Assembly (NCBI GenBank): GCA_964491395.1
Contig: CAZBGI010000024.1
Coordinates: 1-46,737 of the forward strand
Direction: 5' to 3'
From: SKVR01 sp964491395
GTDB taxonomy: Bacteria > Bacteroidota > Bacteroidia > Bacteroidales > UBA7960
DNA: 46,737 nt
How positions within the stretch are numbered: the stretch's first letter is position 1; every line of letters starts with the position of its first letter. Both the position numbers and the translations under genes were made by a program. This document shows, in pieces, positions 8,892 through 17,361 of this stretch. The notes beneath the pieces were generated by a model. That model was not told the origin of the DNA. It worked only from the letters and a program-made list of their open reading frames with translations, and searched no databases.

Positions 8892-9030
8892 CGGATTTGC
8901 TCATTTTTTATTCCTGAGAATTCTCCTCCCTGGATCATAACTGCCTGGATAAAACTGATTGCTTGTGCCTGCTTCAAAGTGCAATCTTTTGAGCCGGCAC
9001 TAGGGTCCTAAACGGGCTTCAATTTGTTCG

Positions 9031-9063
9031 TTTACAAGTTTATACAAAAAATGAATAACTTTG
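9031..9063 (+). promoter_or_regulatory. Promoter of the CYTH-like gene pair
   Basis: TAACTTTG at 9056-9063 matches the -7 consensus exactly. TTTA at 9031-9034, 21 bases upstream, is an imperfect -33 box. Initiation near 9070 leaves about 150 bases of leader before the preferred ATG at 9218. The rest of the gap after acs (8892-9030) shows only weak short hairpins. Confidence 0.5.
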
Positions 9064-9217
9064 AGGTGAAGAAAAACATGCATTAAACAAGTAATGAGCC
9101 CATCAATTCTGACTAACGTGAATTTAATTGGCTTGTTATTATAACTGTATTGCTGTTTCCACAAATATTCAGGCAAACCATAACCTGACCTTCAGCTCGT
9201 ATAAGCAATATATACCC

Positions 9218-9856
9218 ATGGAAAAACCTAACAAAGAAAAACAACCGGAGGCAAGATTTGAGTTTCGCTCTTTCGGACAGGATTTTCAGCCTGTTCATCA
9301 ACGCATGGCGGCTTTGTCAAAACCTGTTCCCAAAGAATTCCAAAGACGTATTTCCCGCGAAACCTATATCGTTTCACCTTCCACTGATTCTTTTAATTGC
9401 AAAATAAGAGATGAAAAAGCCGATATCAAAAAACTGCTGCGCACAGAAGAGGGCCTCGAACAGTGGGAAGTTTTCCTGAAAGAACCATTCCCTTTGAATG
9501 GAAAAGTCATTGCACAGAGCATTTTTCCTGTCCTGCTGTCCTACCCTTTCATTATGGAAAAAGAAACGTATTCCCTGGATGCTTTCTTTGATATGATAAG
9601 GAAAATCCCGGAACTGAAAATTGTAAGGGTACAAAAAGAACGTTTCGGTTACATGATCAACGATGTTATCTGCGAATTTGGCTATATCTGGATAAATGGT
9701 GACCGGGTGGAAACCATAAGTGCCGAATCAACCCGGAAAGAAGATGTGGTGCAGGTCTTGTCAGAACTGGGCATAAGTGATTGGGAAAACATCAATTACC
9801 TGCAGGCCATAAAAAGGGTAACGGGGTTGTCCGATAAAACACTGATGAACGAATAA
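9218..9856 (+). CDS. CYTH-like hypothetical protein
   Basis: A 212-residue soluble protein of unproven function. The pattern FEFRSFG, SRETYIVS, NCKIRDEKADIKKLL, LEQWEVFLKEPFPL resembles CYTH/triphosphate-tunnel-like proteins in which a charged strand is followed by an E-Q-W segment. The standard ExExK signature is not intact. It sits 13 bases before a clear CYTH protein, so the two are probably cotranscribed and may be distant paralogues. An in-frame ATG 90 bases upstream exists, but the extra residues look unlike coding sequence, so I used 9218. Confidence 0.6.
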   Translation: MEKPNKEKQPEARFEFRSFGQDFQPVHQRMAALSKPVPKEFQRRISRETYIVSPSTDSFNCKIRDEKADIKKLLRTEEGLEQWEVFLKEPFPLNGKVIAQSIFPVLLSYPFIMEKETYSLDAFFDMIRKIPELKIVRVQKERFGYMINDVICEFGYIWINGDRVETISAESTRKEDVVQVLSELGISDWENINYLQAIKRVTGLSDKTLMNE

Positions 9857-9869
9857 AACATGCACCATT

Positions 9870-10337
9870 ATGATGGAAATAGAAAGAAAGTTTAGGGTAA
9901 AAGGAGATTTCAAAAAAGATGCCCATGACCGGTTCCGCATCAGTCAGGGCTATCTTTCATCGAACCCTTCACGAACCGTAAGAGTAAGGATAAAAGGAGA
10001 TAAAGCCTATCTCACCATAAAGGGAAGCAGCAGTGCATCGGGGGCCAGTCGATTTGAATGGGAAAAAGAGATACCAGTGGCCGATGCACAGGAACTGCTG
10101 AAGATTTGCGAACCCGGCATTATTGACAAAACCCGCTTTCTGGTGGACTTCAAAGGCCACACCTTTGAGGTAGATGAGTTTTATGGAGATAATGAAGGAC
10201 TGGTGGTGGCAGAAATAGAGTTGAAATCCGAAGAGGAAACCTTCGAAAAGCCTGACTGGCTGGGAGAAGAAGTGACGGGAGACAAAAGATATTACAATGC
10301 CATGCTGAAGCAAAATCCGTTTAAGAACTGGGAGTAG
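9870..10337 (+). CDS. CYTH domain protein (triphosphate tunnel metalloenzyme family)
   Basis: A 155-residue single-domain protein that begins with the diagnostic ExExK motif, EIERKF. It continues with the alternating basic and acidic strands of a tunnel fold: RTVRVRIKGDKAYLTIK, RFEWEKEIP, KTRFLVDFKGHTFEVDEF, and VVAEIELKSEEE. Family members hydrolyse inorganic triphosphate, thiamine triphosphate or polyphosphate with Mg/Mn, and a few make cAMP. Which substrate applies here cannot be told. Two ATGs in a row are possible starts (9870 and 9873). It is the second gene of a two-gene unit. Confidence 0.88.
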   Translation: MMEIERKFRVKGDFKKDAHDRFRISQGYLSSNPSRTVRVRIKGDKAYLTIKGSSSASGASRFEWEKEIPVADAQELLKICEPGIIDKTRFLVDFKGHTFEVDEFYGDNEGLVVAEIELKSEEETFEKPDWLGEEVTGDKRYYNAMLKQNPFKNWE

Positions 10338-10449
10338 AATTGTTGAATTGGTGAGTCGTTGAAACCTGCAAAAGAACAATATAGTGCTTTCACTTTTGGG
10401 CAATTACCGTGACACTAATCCCGATAGTCTATCCAGGTAAGAAACAATG

Positions 10450-11118
10450 CTATCGCGAAATAAATCTATAAGAAACAGCAATACTTACCAAGGTCATTCT
10501 GTCAGCATCTTTTTCAAATTCAAACAGGGAGGTAAAACCAAAGTAATAACGCAAATCGAACAGCCATTGATTGAGACCCAGATTTACGCCAAAATTGAAC
10601 CCCACATCTGTGTTTCTGATGTCTTTAAATTCACCAGGGTCAACCGCAACACTATTGCTACCCCTGGTGGCTTTAAATCGATTGTTCTGGCTTAGCAGAA
10701 AATTAAATTGCGGACCTCCATAAAACAGCAGAAACATATCAGCTCCTCCCTCTTCTTTTGTATATGTACCATATCCCACATTCAACGGGATATCAAGGTA
10801 ATTTAAACCCATCATAAGGTCGGTATTGTCCAGGGTATTGTCCAGAAATTCAGGCGTAATAAATCTGAATGTCCTTTGAGTATAATTGACTTCCGGATTG
10901 AGATACAAGTTGGAAAAAAGCTTTATATGACCTGTTACACCCAAAGTATACCCCAGTCGTTCCCTATAGTCTTCTTCAAAAGTAGGTCCGAGATAGCTTA
11001 AGTTACCACCGGCTTTCAAACCCATGCTATTTTGTGCATCTAACTGAGAATAGGCTGTCAGGAACGTAACCATCGCAAACATCAAATATTGAAAAGGGTG
11101 GCATTTTTTCTTGCTCAT
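10450..11118 (-). CDS. Outer-membrane beta-barrel protein (PorT / OMP_b-brl family)
   Basis: A 222-residue protein. Residues 1-29 form a signal peptide with a basic start and a hydrophobic core ending at LDAQ. The mature part begins MGLKAGGNLSYLG, typical of small PorT-like 8-stranded barrels, and alternates polar and hydrophobic residues (LYLNPEVNYTQRTF, YLDIPLNVGYGTY, FNFGVNLGLNQWLFDLRYYFG). It ends in VSYRFISR. It is convergent with the CYTH gene and divergent from the radical SAM gene. The role is unknown; in this phylum such proteins are structural or assembly factors of the outer membrane. Confidence 0.75.
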   Translation of the reverse strand: MSKKKCHPFQYLMFAMVTFLTAYSQLDAQNSMGLKAGGNLSYLGPTFEEDYRERLGYTLGVTGHIKLFSNLYLNPEVNYTQRTFRFITPEFLDNTLDNTDLMMGLNYLDIPLNVGYGTYTKEEGGADMFLLFYGGPQFNFLLSQNNRFKATRGSNSVAVDPGEFKDIRNTDVGFNFGVNLGLNQWLFDLRYYFGFTSLFEFEKDADRMTLVSIAVSYRFISR

Positions 11119-11259
11119 AGGGGATTGGGAAGAAAACGATTTTTATTTAGACTGATTACAAATTAACATTCTAATATAAGAAAAAACGCTCTAAGTATCA
11201 CAAATAACTTTCTTCAAAGGTGATTTAACATCTATAAAATTCCAATTAAGCGCACCCAC

Positions 11260-11290
11260 TTGACAATTAAACGCAGGAATCGTATATTTA
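11260..11290 (+). promoter_or_regulatory. Promoter of the radical SAM gene
   Basis: TTGACA at 11260-11265 and TATATTTA at 11283-11290 are 20 bases apart measured from TTG. The -7 box is one base from TAnnTTTG. The predicted start lies about 15 bases before the ATG at 11310. Confidence 0.5.
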
Positions 11291-11309
11291 GCCTTTAAAC
11301 TTTGACGTT

Positions 11310-12371
11310 ATGCCTAAACCTCATTGTATCAACCGGCGCAAATTTCTTCGCAGTTTTGGGGGAATTATACTGACAGGAGCAGTGCTTCCGGCAACTGGTT
11401 CTGCAGGATTTTTATTTTCAAATAAGGAATTTATGACAGATGTATCGCTTACCAGATTTGAACCCGGCTACCTGAAGCTGCACAAAGACGGCAGCCTGAA
11501 GGCACGGGCAGATATTTTATGGGACAGAATGTACAGATGTGATTTGTGTCCGCGTGAATGCGGGAAAAACCGTATCAGGGGAAGACGTGGAGACTGTAAT
11601 GCCAGTGCAGACCTTGAAATATCTTCTTTTGCTCCCCATTTCGGAGAAGAAACCGAGCTGGTGGGGAGAAACGGTTCGGGCACCATCTTTTTCACCAACT
11701 GCTCTCTTCTATGTGTGTTTTGCATCAATTACGACGTCAGCCAGATGGGCCAGGGCCGCAAATACAGCATTGATGAACTGGCCGACATGATGCTTACCCT
11801 GCAGCGCATGGGTTGTCACAACATCAACGTAGTAACCCCCACCCACTACGCGCCCCACATACTCAAAGCCCTGGACAAAGCTGCCGGCAAGGGGCTCAAA
11901 CTTCCTCTGTTGTACAACACCTGCGGATGGGAAAAAACGGATGTCTTGCAAATGCTTGACGGAATAGTGGATGTTTACCTGGCCGATTTTAAATATGACG
12001 ACCCACAGGCCGCCAACAAATACTCTCCCGGAGCCATCACTTATCCCGAAATAACCAAAACAGCTTTGCTGGAAATGCACCGGCAGGTAGGAGTTCCTGA
12101 GCCCGAAACCAGGGGTATTATCAACAGGGGATTGATGATTCGCCACCTGGTGATGCCCAATAATGTAGCCCACTCTGAGAAAGTGATGTATTGGATTGCC
12201 GACAACCTACCCAAAAATACCTATGTGAACATCATGTCGCAATACACACCTGTATTCCAGGCCCATGAATATCCGGAAATATCGCGCCGCATAACCCAGG
12301 CGGAATACGCGGCTGTTGTTGATGCTGCGAAAAATACGGGGCTAACCAATCTAAGGTTGCAGGGAGTGTAA
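11310..12371 (+). CDS. PflX-type radical SAM protein with Tat-like N-terminus
   Basis: A 353-residue protein related to the uncharacterised PflX branch of pyruvate-formate-lyase-activating-enzyme-like radical SAM proteins. Residues 9-14 read RRKFLR, followed by a hydrophobic stretch to about residue 36, like a twin-arginine leader. A Cys group (C77, C80, C84, C96) precedes the radical SAM motif C131-x3-C135-x2-C138, which would bind the [4Fe-4S] cluster that cleaves S-adenosylmethionine. Later segments (NVVTPTHYAP, YNTCGWEK, DVYLADFKYDD) match the PflX barrel. No glycyl-radical enzyme partner is nearby. The substrate is unknown, and the leader is unusual for a SAM-dependent enzyme. Confidence 0.85.
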   Translation: MPKPHCINRRKFLRSFGGIILTGAVLPATGSAGFLFSNKEFMTDVSLTRFEPGYLKLHKDGSLKARADILWDRMYRCDLCPRECGKNRIRGRRGDCNASADLEISSFAPHFGEETELVGRNGSGTIFFTNCSLLCVFCINYDVSQMGQGRKYSIDELADMMLTLQRMGCHNINVVTPTHYAPHILKALDKAAGKGLKLPLLYNTCGWEKTDVLQMLDGIVDVYLADFKYDDPQAANKYSPGAITYPEITKTALLEMHRQVGVPEPETRGIINRGLMIRHLVMPNNVAHSEKVMYWIADNLPKNTYVNIMSQYTPVFQAHEYPEISRRITQAEYAAVVDAAKNTGLTNLRLQGV

Positions 12372-12446
12372 AGTGAAAAAGATTGATTTTTTATTCTCCC
12401 CCCAAAATGCAGAAGAAAAAGAGCTGTTTTTCGGAGGATTAGAAAA

Positions 12447-12506
12447 CAAAAAGCCTGAGGCAAAAAGTTTCAGGTACAGAAACCTTCTTTTGCCACAAGC
12501 CTTTTT
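12447..12506. terminator. Terminator-like hairpin between convergent genes
   Basis: A nested stem: AAAAAG/CTTTTT outside, GGCAAAA (12459-12465)/TTTTGCC (12488-12494) in the middle and GTTTC/GAAAC inside. It is flanked by A-rich sequence on the left and T-rich on the right, so it could terminate both the radical SAM gene and the alpha/beta hydrolase. Confidence 0.6.
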
Positions 12507-12523
12507 CTTAGTTTGATAATGGG

Positions 12524-13501
12524 TTACTTATTCAGGTAATCAACAACAATCTGATTGAATTGATCTGCTGATTCAAACTGCACAAAGTGCCCGCTTTGGG
12601 GAATCATGTGCAACTCATTATTGGGAATTCGCTCTGCACCCACATTGGCTATATCTCTGGTAAAACCGGGATTAAGAAACCGGTTGGGGATAAGATTATC
12701 CTTCTCTCCAAAGATAATAAGCGTAGGTTGCTGGATTTTGTGCAAATACTCATGAGTAGCTTCATCCACCATGCCATTTACCGATTGAACCACAGCATAA
12801 CAATACGCTTCAAAATCTTCAGCCTCACGCATGGCTATCCTGTCGGTAATCATAAACCCGGCATCATCGGGCAGTTCGTAAAAATTGTATGCCAGGTTGG
12901 AAATGATATCCTCCACCGGCGTAAGCATAACGCCTCTCACGGTCATCACACTGCGAAACCATTCTTTTTGTCCTTCGGTGAATTTCTCAAACCCTGCAGG
13001 TGCAGTAAGGACAAGTTTTTCTACCCTTTCAGGATAATACAATGCAGTGACCATTGATATCTGGCCACCCATAGAATGACCACCCAGCACAACGGATTCC
13101 AGCCCCAGGGCTTCAATAAATTCTTTCACCACCCTTGCATAATAAGTCATCATACCCGAATGAGGATTCTTGGAGGATTTACCATAGCCGGGCAGATCGA
13201 TGGCAATGACCCTGAAATGTTTGCTCAATTCAGGAATGTTTTTCTTCCATGCCGGCAAATAGCTTCCCAGGCCGTGAATAAGAATGATTGTCTGTTCCCC
13301 TTCTCCCTGGTCAACGTAGGCAATGGTTTCACCTCCCGGCAATTCCACCTGTTGAGTTTTAAAAGGGTAATTCAGTTCCATAAAAGAGGAAAGGGGTTCG
13401 ATATCGCTGTAAGGGTGCCAGTTTGCCGGGTTCATGGTTTCACATCTGTTAAAAAGCAGCACAACTGCTGATAGTACAAAGAAATAATATATTTTTCGCA
13501 T
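12524..13501 (-). CDS. Alpha/beta hydrolase, membrane-anchored or secreted
   Basis: A 325-residue alpha/beta-hydrolase-fold enzyme. The nucleophile elbow GGHSMGG places Ser143 as nucleophile. Asp268 (FGEKDNLIP) and His305 (QSGHFVQ) complete the triad. LIHGLGS forms the oxyanion loop. The N-terminal hydrophobic segment (residues 4-17) ends in FNRC; the Cys20 suggests a lipoprotein, but Arg before it is not a normal lipobox, so this may instead be a signal anchor. It starts 15 bases after the barrel gene ends and is probably cotranscribed with it. The substrate is unknown; esterases and C-C hydrolases share this fold. Confidence 0.82.
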   Translation of the reverse strand: MRKIYYFFVLSAVVLLFNRCETMNPANWHPYSDIEPLSSFMELNYPFKTQQVELPGGETIAYVDQGEGEQTIILIHGLGSYLPAWKKNIPELSKHFRVIAIDLPGYGKSSKNPHSGMMTYYARVVKEFIEALGLESVVLGGHSMGGQISMVTALYYPERVEKLVLTAPAGFEKFTEGQKEWFRSVMTVRGVMLTPVEDIISNLAYNFYELPDDAGFMITDRIAMREAEDFEAYCYAVVQSVNGMVDEATHEYLHKIQQPTLIIFGEKDNLIPNRFLNPGFTRDIANVGAERIPNNELHMIPQSGHFVQFESADQFNQIVVDYLNK

Positions 13502-13516
13502 AGCATCAAATATTTA

Positions 13517-15106
13517 TCAGAACATAAGCCATTTGTAAACCACAAAAACGGTCCATGGGTTCGCAGGTCTTTCTCCCTGCACTCCACCATTAACAGCAAC
13601 CCCATATCTGTCGTCGGCACTGTCGAAGAAATCGCCCAGCCAAAGACTGGCACCATGTAACTCAAGACTCATGAAAGGTCCGAGATTATAGACCACTCCG
13701 GCATTGGCTTCCACACCCATAAAACTGCCTCCACCTATGGGTGTGGCATTGCTTATGGCAGCGGCGGTGCCAATTTTTGCATGCAGCCTGTTGGGGATAA
13801 TGCCTTTGGAATAATTCAGCGTACCGCCTGTGAATCCGTAACCTATGTTGGACAAATCAGCAATTACCGGCGTAAAGCGATTGACAACATTGGCATGGGG
13901 GAAAAGCAGATAGGCTCCTGAATTGATAAAGAATCCTCCCGGAGCAGCCCAGGTATTGCCGGTCATGACACCATTATACTTTCTATCGTCGAGTCCGTTT
14001 TCATCTCCGGAAGTATACATTACATCTGCCGTAAATCGATCCTGCAAAGTTTGACCATAGCGGTATCCTAAGCGTAAATTGGCGGCAAAACCACTGATCT
14101 CAGCACCTTTTCGCCATCCTGCTTCGCGCAGTACATTCACAACTCCTACATTGTAATTAAAAAAACCATTGAGGGAAAACCTGTCCTGCATGTAATCCGC
14201 ATTGCGGGAAAAATGGGTTCCCAACCATACAACATCTGATTCATAAGGAGCACTCCCAAATTTAAACCGGAATACACCATTGTATTCGGCAAGCTGCGAG
14301 TTCAAACCTTGCCCAAGGATAGATACTCCACCACGGCCATTGCCCCGATCTCTGACATAATGCGTTGAAAGGGCTGCCCTCCAAAGGGTATTTATATTTC
14401 TCTCATACTGAAACTCAAACATATTGACATCATCGTCTTTGAAAAGCTCGTTTTCATAAAACTTAAAGAAACCAGCCTTGAAACGGTGAAAGTCTGCATT
14501 TCTGTAAAGGGTAACTCCCACAGCATGCGTGCCGAAATAAGTCATCCTGAAACCATTTTCCAGCATCTTATCTGCCAGGGTGCGATAAGGATTGTAAGGG
14601 TTGTCATACATACGCTGCAGACCCAGGTTAATTGACCATCCCAATGCAGGAATTAACTCCAGCTCAATGTTTTGGGTCTGAAGATTTACCTGATGCCCCG
14701 AAACAGCACCTCCCTGGTTAGGCCCGGCGCCGTAAGACACATCGCCCCAGGTCCAGTCCAGTTCAAAAACAGCCCTGAGGACAGCTTTGCCATCAAAAAG
14801 GCTGGGTTGATAAATAAAGAACGGGATCAAGCGTTGTTCCACGTAACCTGTAGTGGCTGTATCGCTGGTCATTACAGAATTACGGCCAAACATGCGCCCC
14901 AGCACCTGCCCCCTGAGAAACTCATTCTGAGGAAAAAAATTGGAAGAAACTCCCTGGTTGATATAAAAAGCAAGAAACTGAAACTCCTTATTAGGTTCTC
15001 CCGGAACCTCTGTATCAAACACCCGTGCCGATTGCTGGGCAATACTACCGGGCGACATCAGCAAAAAGAAACATACCAGTAGCCCGGGCAATACATGTTT
15101 TTTCAT
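13517..15106 (-). CDS. Outer-membrane beta-barrel porin-like protein
   Basis: A 529-residue secreted protein. Residues 1-23 form a signal peptide ending GSIAQ. The rest is rich in alternating aromatic and glycine strands (YERNINTLWRAALSTHYVRDR, split as YERNINTLWRAALS and THYVRDR; LNGFFNYNVGVVNVL; NLRLGYRYG) and ends with a C-terminal Phe (WLMF), the usual signal for BAM insertion. The size and pattern fit a 16-18-stranded porin, similar to alginate-export-type barrels. No TonB box or plug is seen. It lies just upstream of the alpha/beta hydrolase gene, so it could supply or export that enzyme's substrate; this is inference from position. Confidence 0.75.
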   Translation of the reverse strand: MKKHVLPGLLVCFFLLMSPGSIAQQSARVFDTEVPGEPNKEFQFLAFYINQGVSSNFFPQNEFLRGQVLGRMFGRNSVMTSDTATTGYVEQRLIPFFIYQPSLFDGKAVLRAVFELDWTWGDVSYGAGPNQGGAVSGHQVNLQTQNIELELIPALGWSINLGLQRMYDNPYNPYRTLADKMLENGFRMTYFGTHAVGVTLYRNADFHRFKAGFFKFYENELFKDDDVNMFEFQYERNINTLWRAALSTHYVRDRGNGRGGVSILGQGLNSQLAEYNGVFRFKFGSAPYESDVVWLGTHFSRNADYMQDRFSLNGFFNYNVGVVNVLREAGWRKGAEISGFAANLRLGYRYGQTLQDRFTADVMYTSGDENGLDDRKYNGVMTGNTWAAPGGFFINSGAYLLFPHANVVNRFTPVIADLSNIGYGFTGGTLNYSKGIIPNRLHAKIGTAAAISNATPIGGGSFMGVEANAGVVYNLGPFMSLELHGASLWLGDFFDSADDRYGVAVNGGVQGERPANPWTVFVVYKWLMF

Positions 15107-15150
15107 ATTTCGGGATTTTATGGTTCAATTAAGAATACATTCAAGAAACA

Positions 15151-15200
15151 GAGGTTGTCCTAAGCCGGGTTGTTTTAGAATCCAAACTTCAGACAACCTC
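15151..15200 (-). terminator. Hairpin between lipoprotein and barrel genes
   Basis: GAGGTTGTC (15151-15159) and GACAACCTC (15192-15200) are exact reverse complements around a 32-base loop. On the minus strand it is followed by TGTTTCTT, a weak U-tract, so it may be a leaky terminator between the lipoprotein and the barrel gene. Confidence 0.45.
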
Positions 15201-15228
15201 CGGTTCAACTAAAATCAAGATTCTGCAA

Positions 15229-15759
15229 TTATTCTGTTATCTCTACGTAATACTGAACGTTTGTTTCGCCAAGATCACCGCCACCGGTGCTTCCGAAACC
15301 CTCTTCAGCAGTGGGAGGAGCAAAACCCAGACTGGGGTCTGTCTGAACCACTTCATATCTCATCTCGCGGCCATTATCTGTTTCAATGATTTGGAAAATA
15401 CCTTCGCTGGTGAGCGATGTGGGTGAGCTTTGCGATAAAGTAATGTTCCAGATATCTTCCACTTCGGATTCTTCCATTACATAAGTACCTACCAGTTCGG
15501 TCATCACATCATCAGGGTCATAAGACTCTACCACATAAGTTCCGTTTTCATCAAAATCTGCAATAATTTTAGCAATATTGAAATCAATCAAAAGGGGAGC
15601 CACATTTTCACCCTCAGAAATCCAGTTCCCGACAAGACCTTCTGGAGTAGGTTCTTCATCAATAGGATCGTCATCTTCTTCTTTGTCGCAAGAAGTAAAG
15701 CTAAGCATAGCAGCGGCCATCAACATAAGGGCCAGTGAAAACAAATTTTTCTTTTTCAT
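15229..15759 (-). CDS. Lipoprotein, lipocalin-like
   Basis: A 176-residue lipoprotein. The signal peptide ends in the lipobox SFTSC, so Cys24 would be lipidated. The next residues DKEEDDDP form the acidic export signal that sends Bacteroidota lipoproteins to the cell surface. The mature part GLVGNWISEGEN, FDENGTYVVES, ELVGTYVME and WNITLS is typical of lipocalin-like domains in this phylum, in which short strands surround a small pocket. The function is unknown. It precedes the barrel and hydrolase on the same strand, separated by a hairpin, so partial cotranscription is possible. Confidence 0.78.
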   Translation of the reverse strand: MKKKNLFSLALMLMAAAMLSFTSCDKEEDDDPIDEEPTPEGLVGNWISEGENVAPLLIDFNIAKIIADFDENGTYVVESYDPDDVMTELVGTYVMEESEVEDIWNITLSQSSPTSLTSEGIFQIIETDNGREMRYEVVQTDPSLGFAPPTAEEGFGSTGGGDLGETNVQYYVEITE

Positions 15760-15843
15760 AATTGTGAGGTTTTAGTTGTTAATAATGATTGAGTAAATAA
15801 ATCGCAAAATGCATGAAAGAATTCAAGAATTTTTGAAAAGCCG

Positions 15844-17361
15844 TCATTCATTTGCAGGGTTTAAATTTTTCAGTTTCTTACGGTCAATTTTTCCGGCATC
15901 GTTTTTCGGCATTTCTTCCAGAAAATCAATATGAACCGGGATTTTATACCTGGCCAGATTTTCACGACAATATGCCCAAATATCATCTTTGGTAATCTGC
16001 TTTCCTTTCTTTGGTACAATAAAAGCTTTTCCTGTTTCTCCCCATTTGGGATCCGGCACACCAATAATCACAGCCTGATCAATTTGGGGATGCTGGCGCA
16101 AAAGGTATTCCACTTCGGCGGGATATACATTTTCTCCTCCGGAGATGTACATATTCTTTATCCGATCGACCACAAAAAGAAATCCTTCTTCGTCTCTCCT
16201 TACCCGGTCACCGGTGTAAAACCATCCATCTTTAATCGTATCCCGGGTAGCTTCAGCATTGTTCCAGTACCCCGGGGTAACGTTGGGGCCTTTGAGCAGT
16301 AATTCACCTGTGGCCGCTCCCTTCTGCTCCATTCCTTTTTCATCTACCAGCTTCACCTGGTAAAAGAAGTTGGGTGTACCAATCGATCCTTGTTTGCGAA
16401 TGGCATCGGAATGATTGAGCGAGGTTACATTGGGTCCTACTTCCGTAAGACCGTATCCCTGGCGGATGGAGATATCACGGCCGTGCCAGAGCTCAATGAG
16501 CGGAATAGGCATGGCCTCTCCTCCTACAATGATGTAACGCATGCTGTCAAGCCGGGCTTTTTCAAACAACGGGCTGTCCGACATCATTTTCAGCATGGTG
16601 GGTACTCCCCAGAAAATGGTCATGTTTTCCTTTTCAATAACCTGAAGTATATCGTCGGGATTAAAGCTGCGCATAAGCAACGTATAGGCGCCATGCAGGA
16701 AAAAGGGAGTCATAAGAACATTCCAGCTGCCGGTATGAAAAGGTGGTGCGCAATTAACAGACCGATCCTCACTGGTAATATCCAGCCTGATTTCGGTATT
16801 GAGTGCGTTCCATAACAACATTTTGTGCGTATAAACCGAGCCCTTGGGAAATGCAGTGGTGCCGCTGGTATAAATAATAAACAGCGGATGATTCTCATCA
16901 AAGGGGATATTTTCAAATTCTGCTTTCTGGTCATCATAAACAAAATCCAGGCAGAAATTCGAAAATTCACTCAATGTAACAATGTGGTCAATGCGCTTAA
17001 ATTGATCCGAATCCCTCAGTTTGTCGTTATATTTTTCATTGTAAATAATCATGGAAGGTTTACAGTCGGAAATCAGAAAATCCGTTTCCCTGGGCGTTAG
17101 TCTGTAATTCAGTGGAACAAGAATCAATCCGGTTTTCTGGGCAGCAGCAAACAAAGCTACATATTCCAGGCAATTCTCTGCCAGTACAGCAATGCGATCG
17201 CCTTTGTTTAATTTCTTTTTTTCAACCAACCACTGAGCCAGATATGAACCCAGTTGATGCACCTGCCCGTAGGTAAGCGAGCGGCGGGTTTCATACTCTT
17301 CCACTGCCACCTTGGTGGGGTTGTAAATATTCCATTTACCAAACCAGTCGAAAGTACTCAT
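15844..17361 (-). CDS. Acyl-CoA ligase (AMP-forming), fatty-acid or short-chain type
   Basis: A 505-residue ANL-family ligase that activates a carboxylic acid to its CoA thioester. It has the P-loop IIYTSGTTAFPKGSV, then GYGLTEVGPNV (A5), YTGDRVRRDEEGFLFVVDR (A7), NMYISGGENVYPAEVE (A8) and the C-terminal KNDAGKIDRK with the catalytic lysine. Its length and the GENVYP motif fit medium- or long-chain and branched acid ligases; the chain length cannot be read directly. The ATG at 17361 overlaps the symporter stop by four bases (ATGA), so translation is coupled. It is the last gene of the five-gene operon, and pairing with a transporter suggests it activates the imported acid. Confidence 0.9.
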   Translation of the reverse strand: MSTFDWFGKWNIYNPTKVAVEEYETRRSLTYGQVHQLGSYLAQWLVEKKKLNKGDRIAVLAENCLEYVALFAAAQKTGLILVPLNYRLTPRETDFLISDCKPSMIIYNEKYNDKLRDSDQFKRIDHIVTLSEFSNFCLDFVYDDQKAEFENIPFDENHPLFIIYTSGTTAFPKGSVYTHKMLLWNALNTEIRLDITSEDRSVNCAPPFHTGSWNVLMTPFFLHGAYTLLMRSFNPDDILQVIEKENMTIFWGVPTMLKMMSDSPLFEKARLDSMRYIIVGGEAMPIPLIELWHGRDISIRQGYGLTEVGPNVTSLNHSDAIRKQGSIGTPNFFYQVKLVDEKGMEQKGAATGELLLKGPNVTPGYWNNAEATRDTIKDGWFYTGDRVRRDEEGFLFVVDRIKNMYISGGENVYPAEVEYLLRQHPQIDQAVIIGVPDPKWGETGKAFIVPKKGKQITKDDIWAYCRENLARYKIPVHIDFLEEMPKNDAGKIDRKKLKNLNPANE

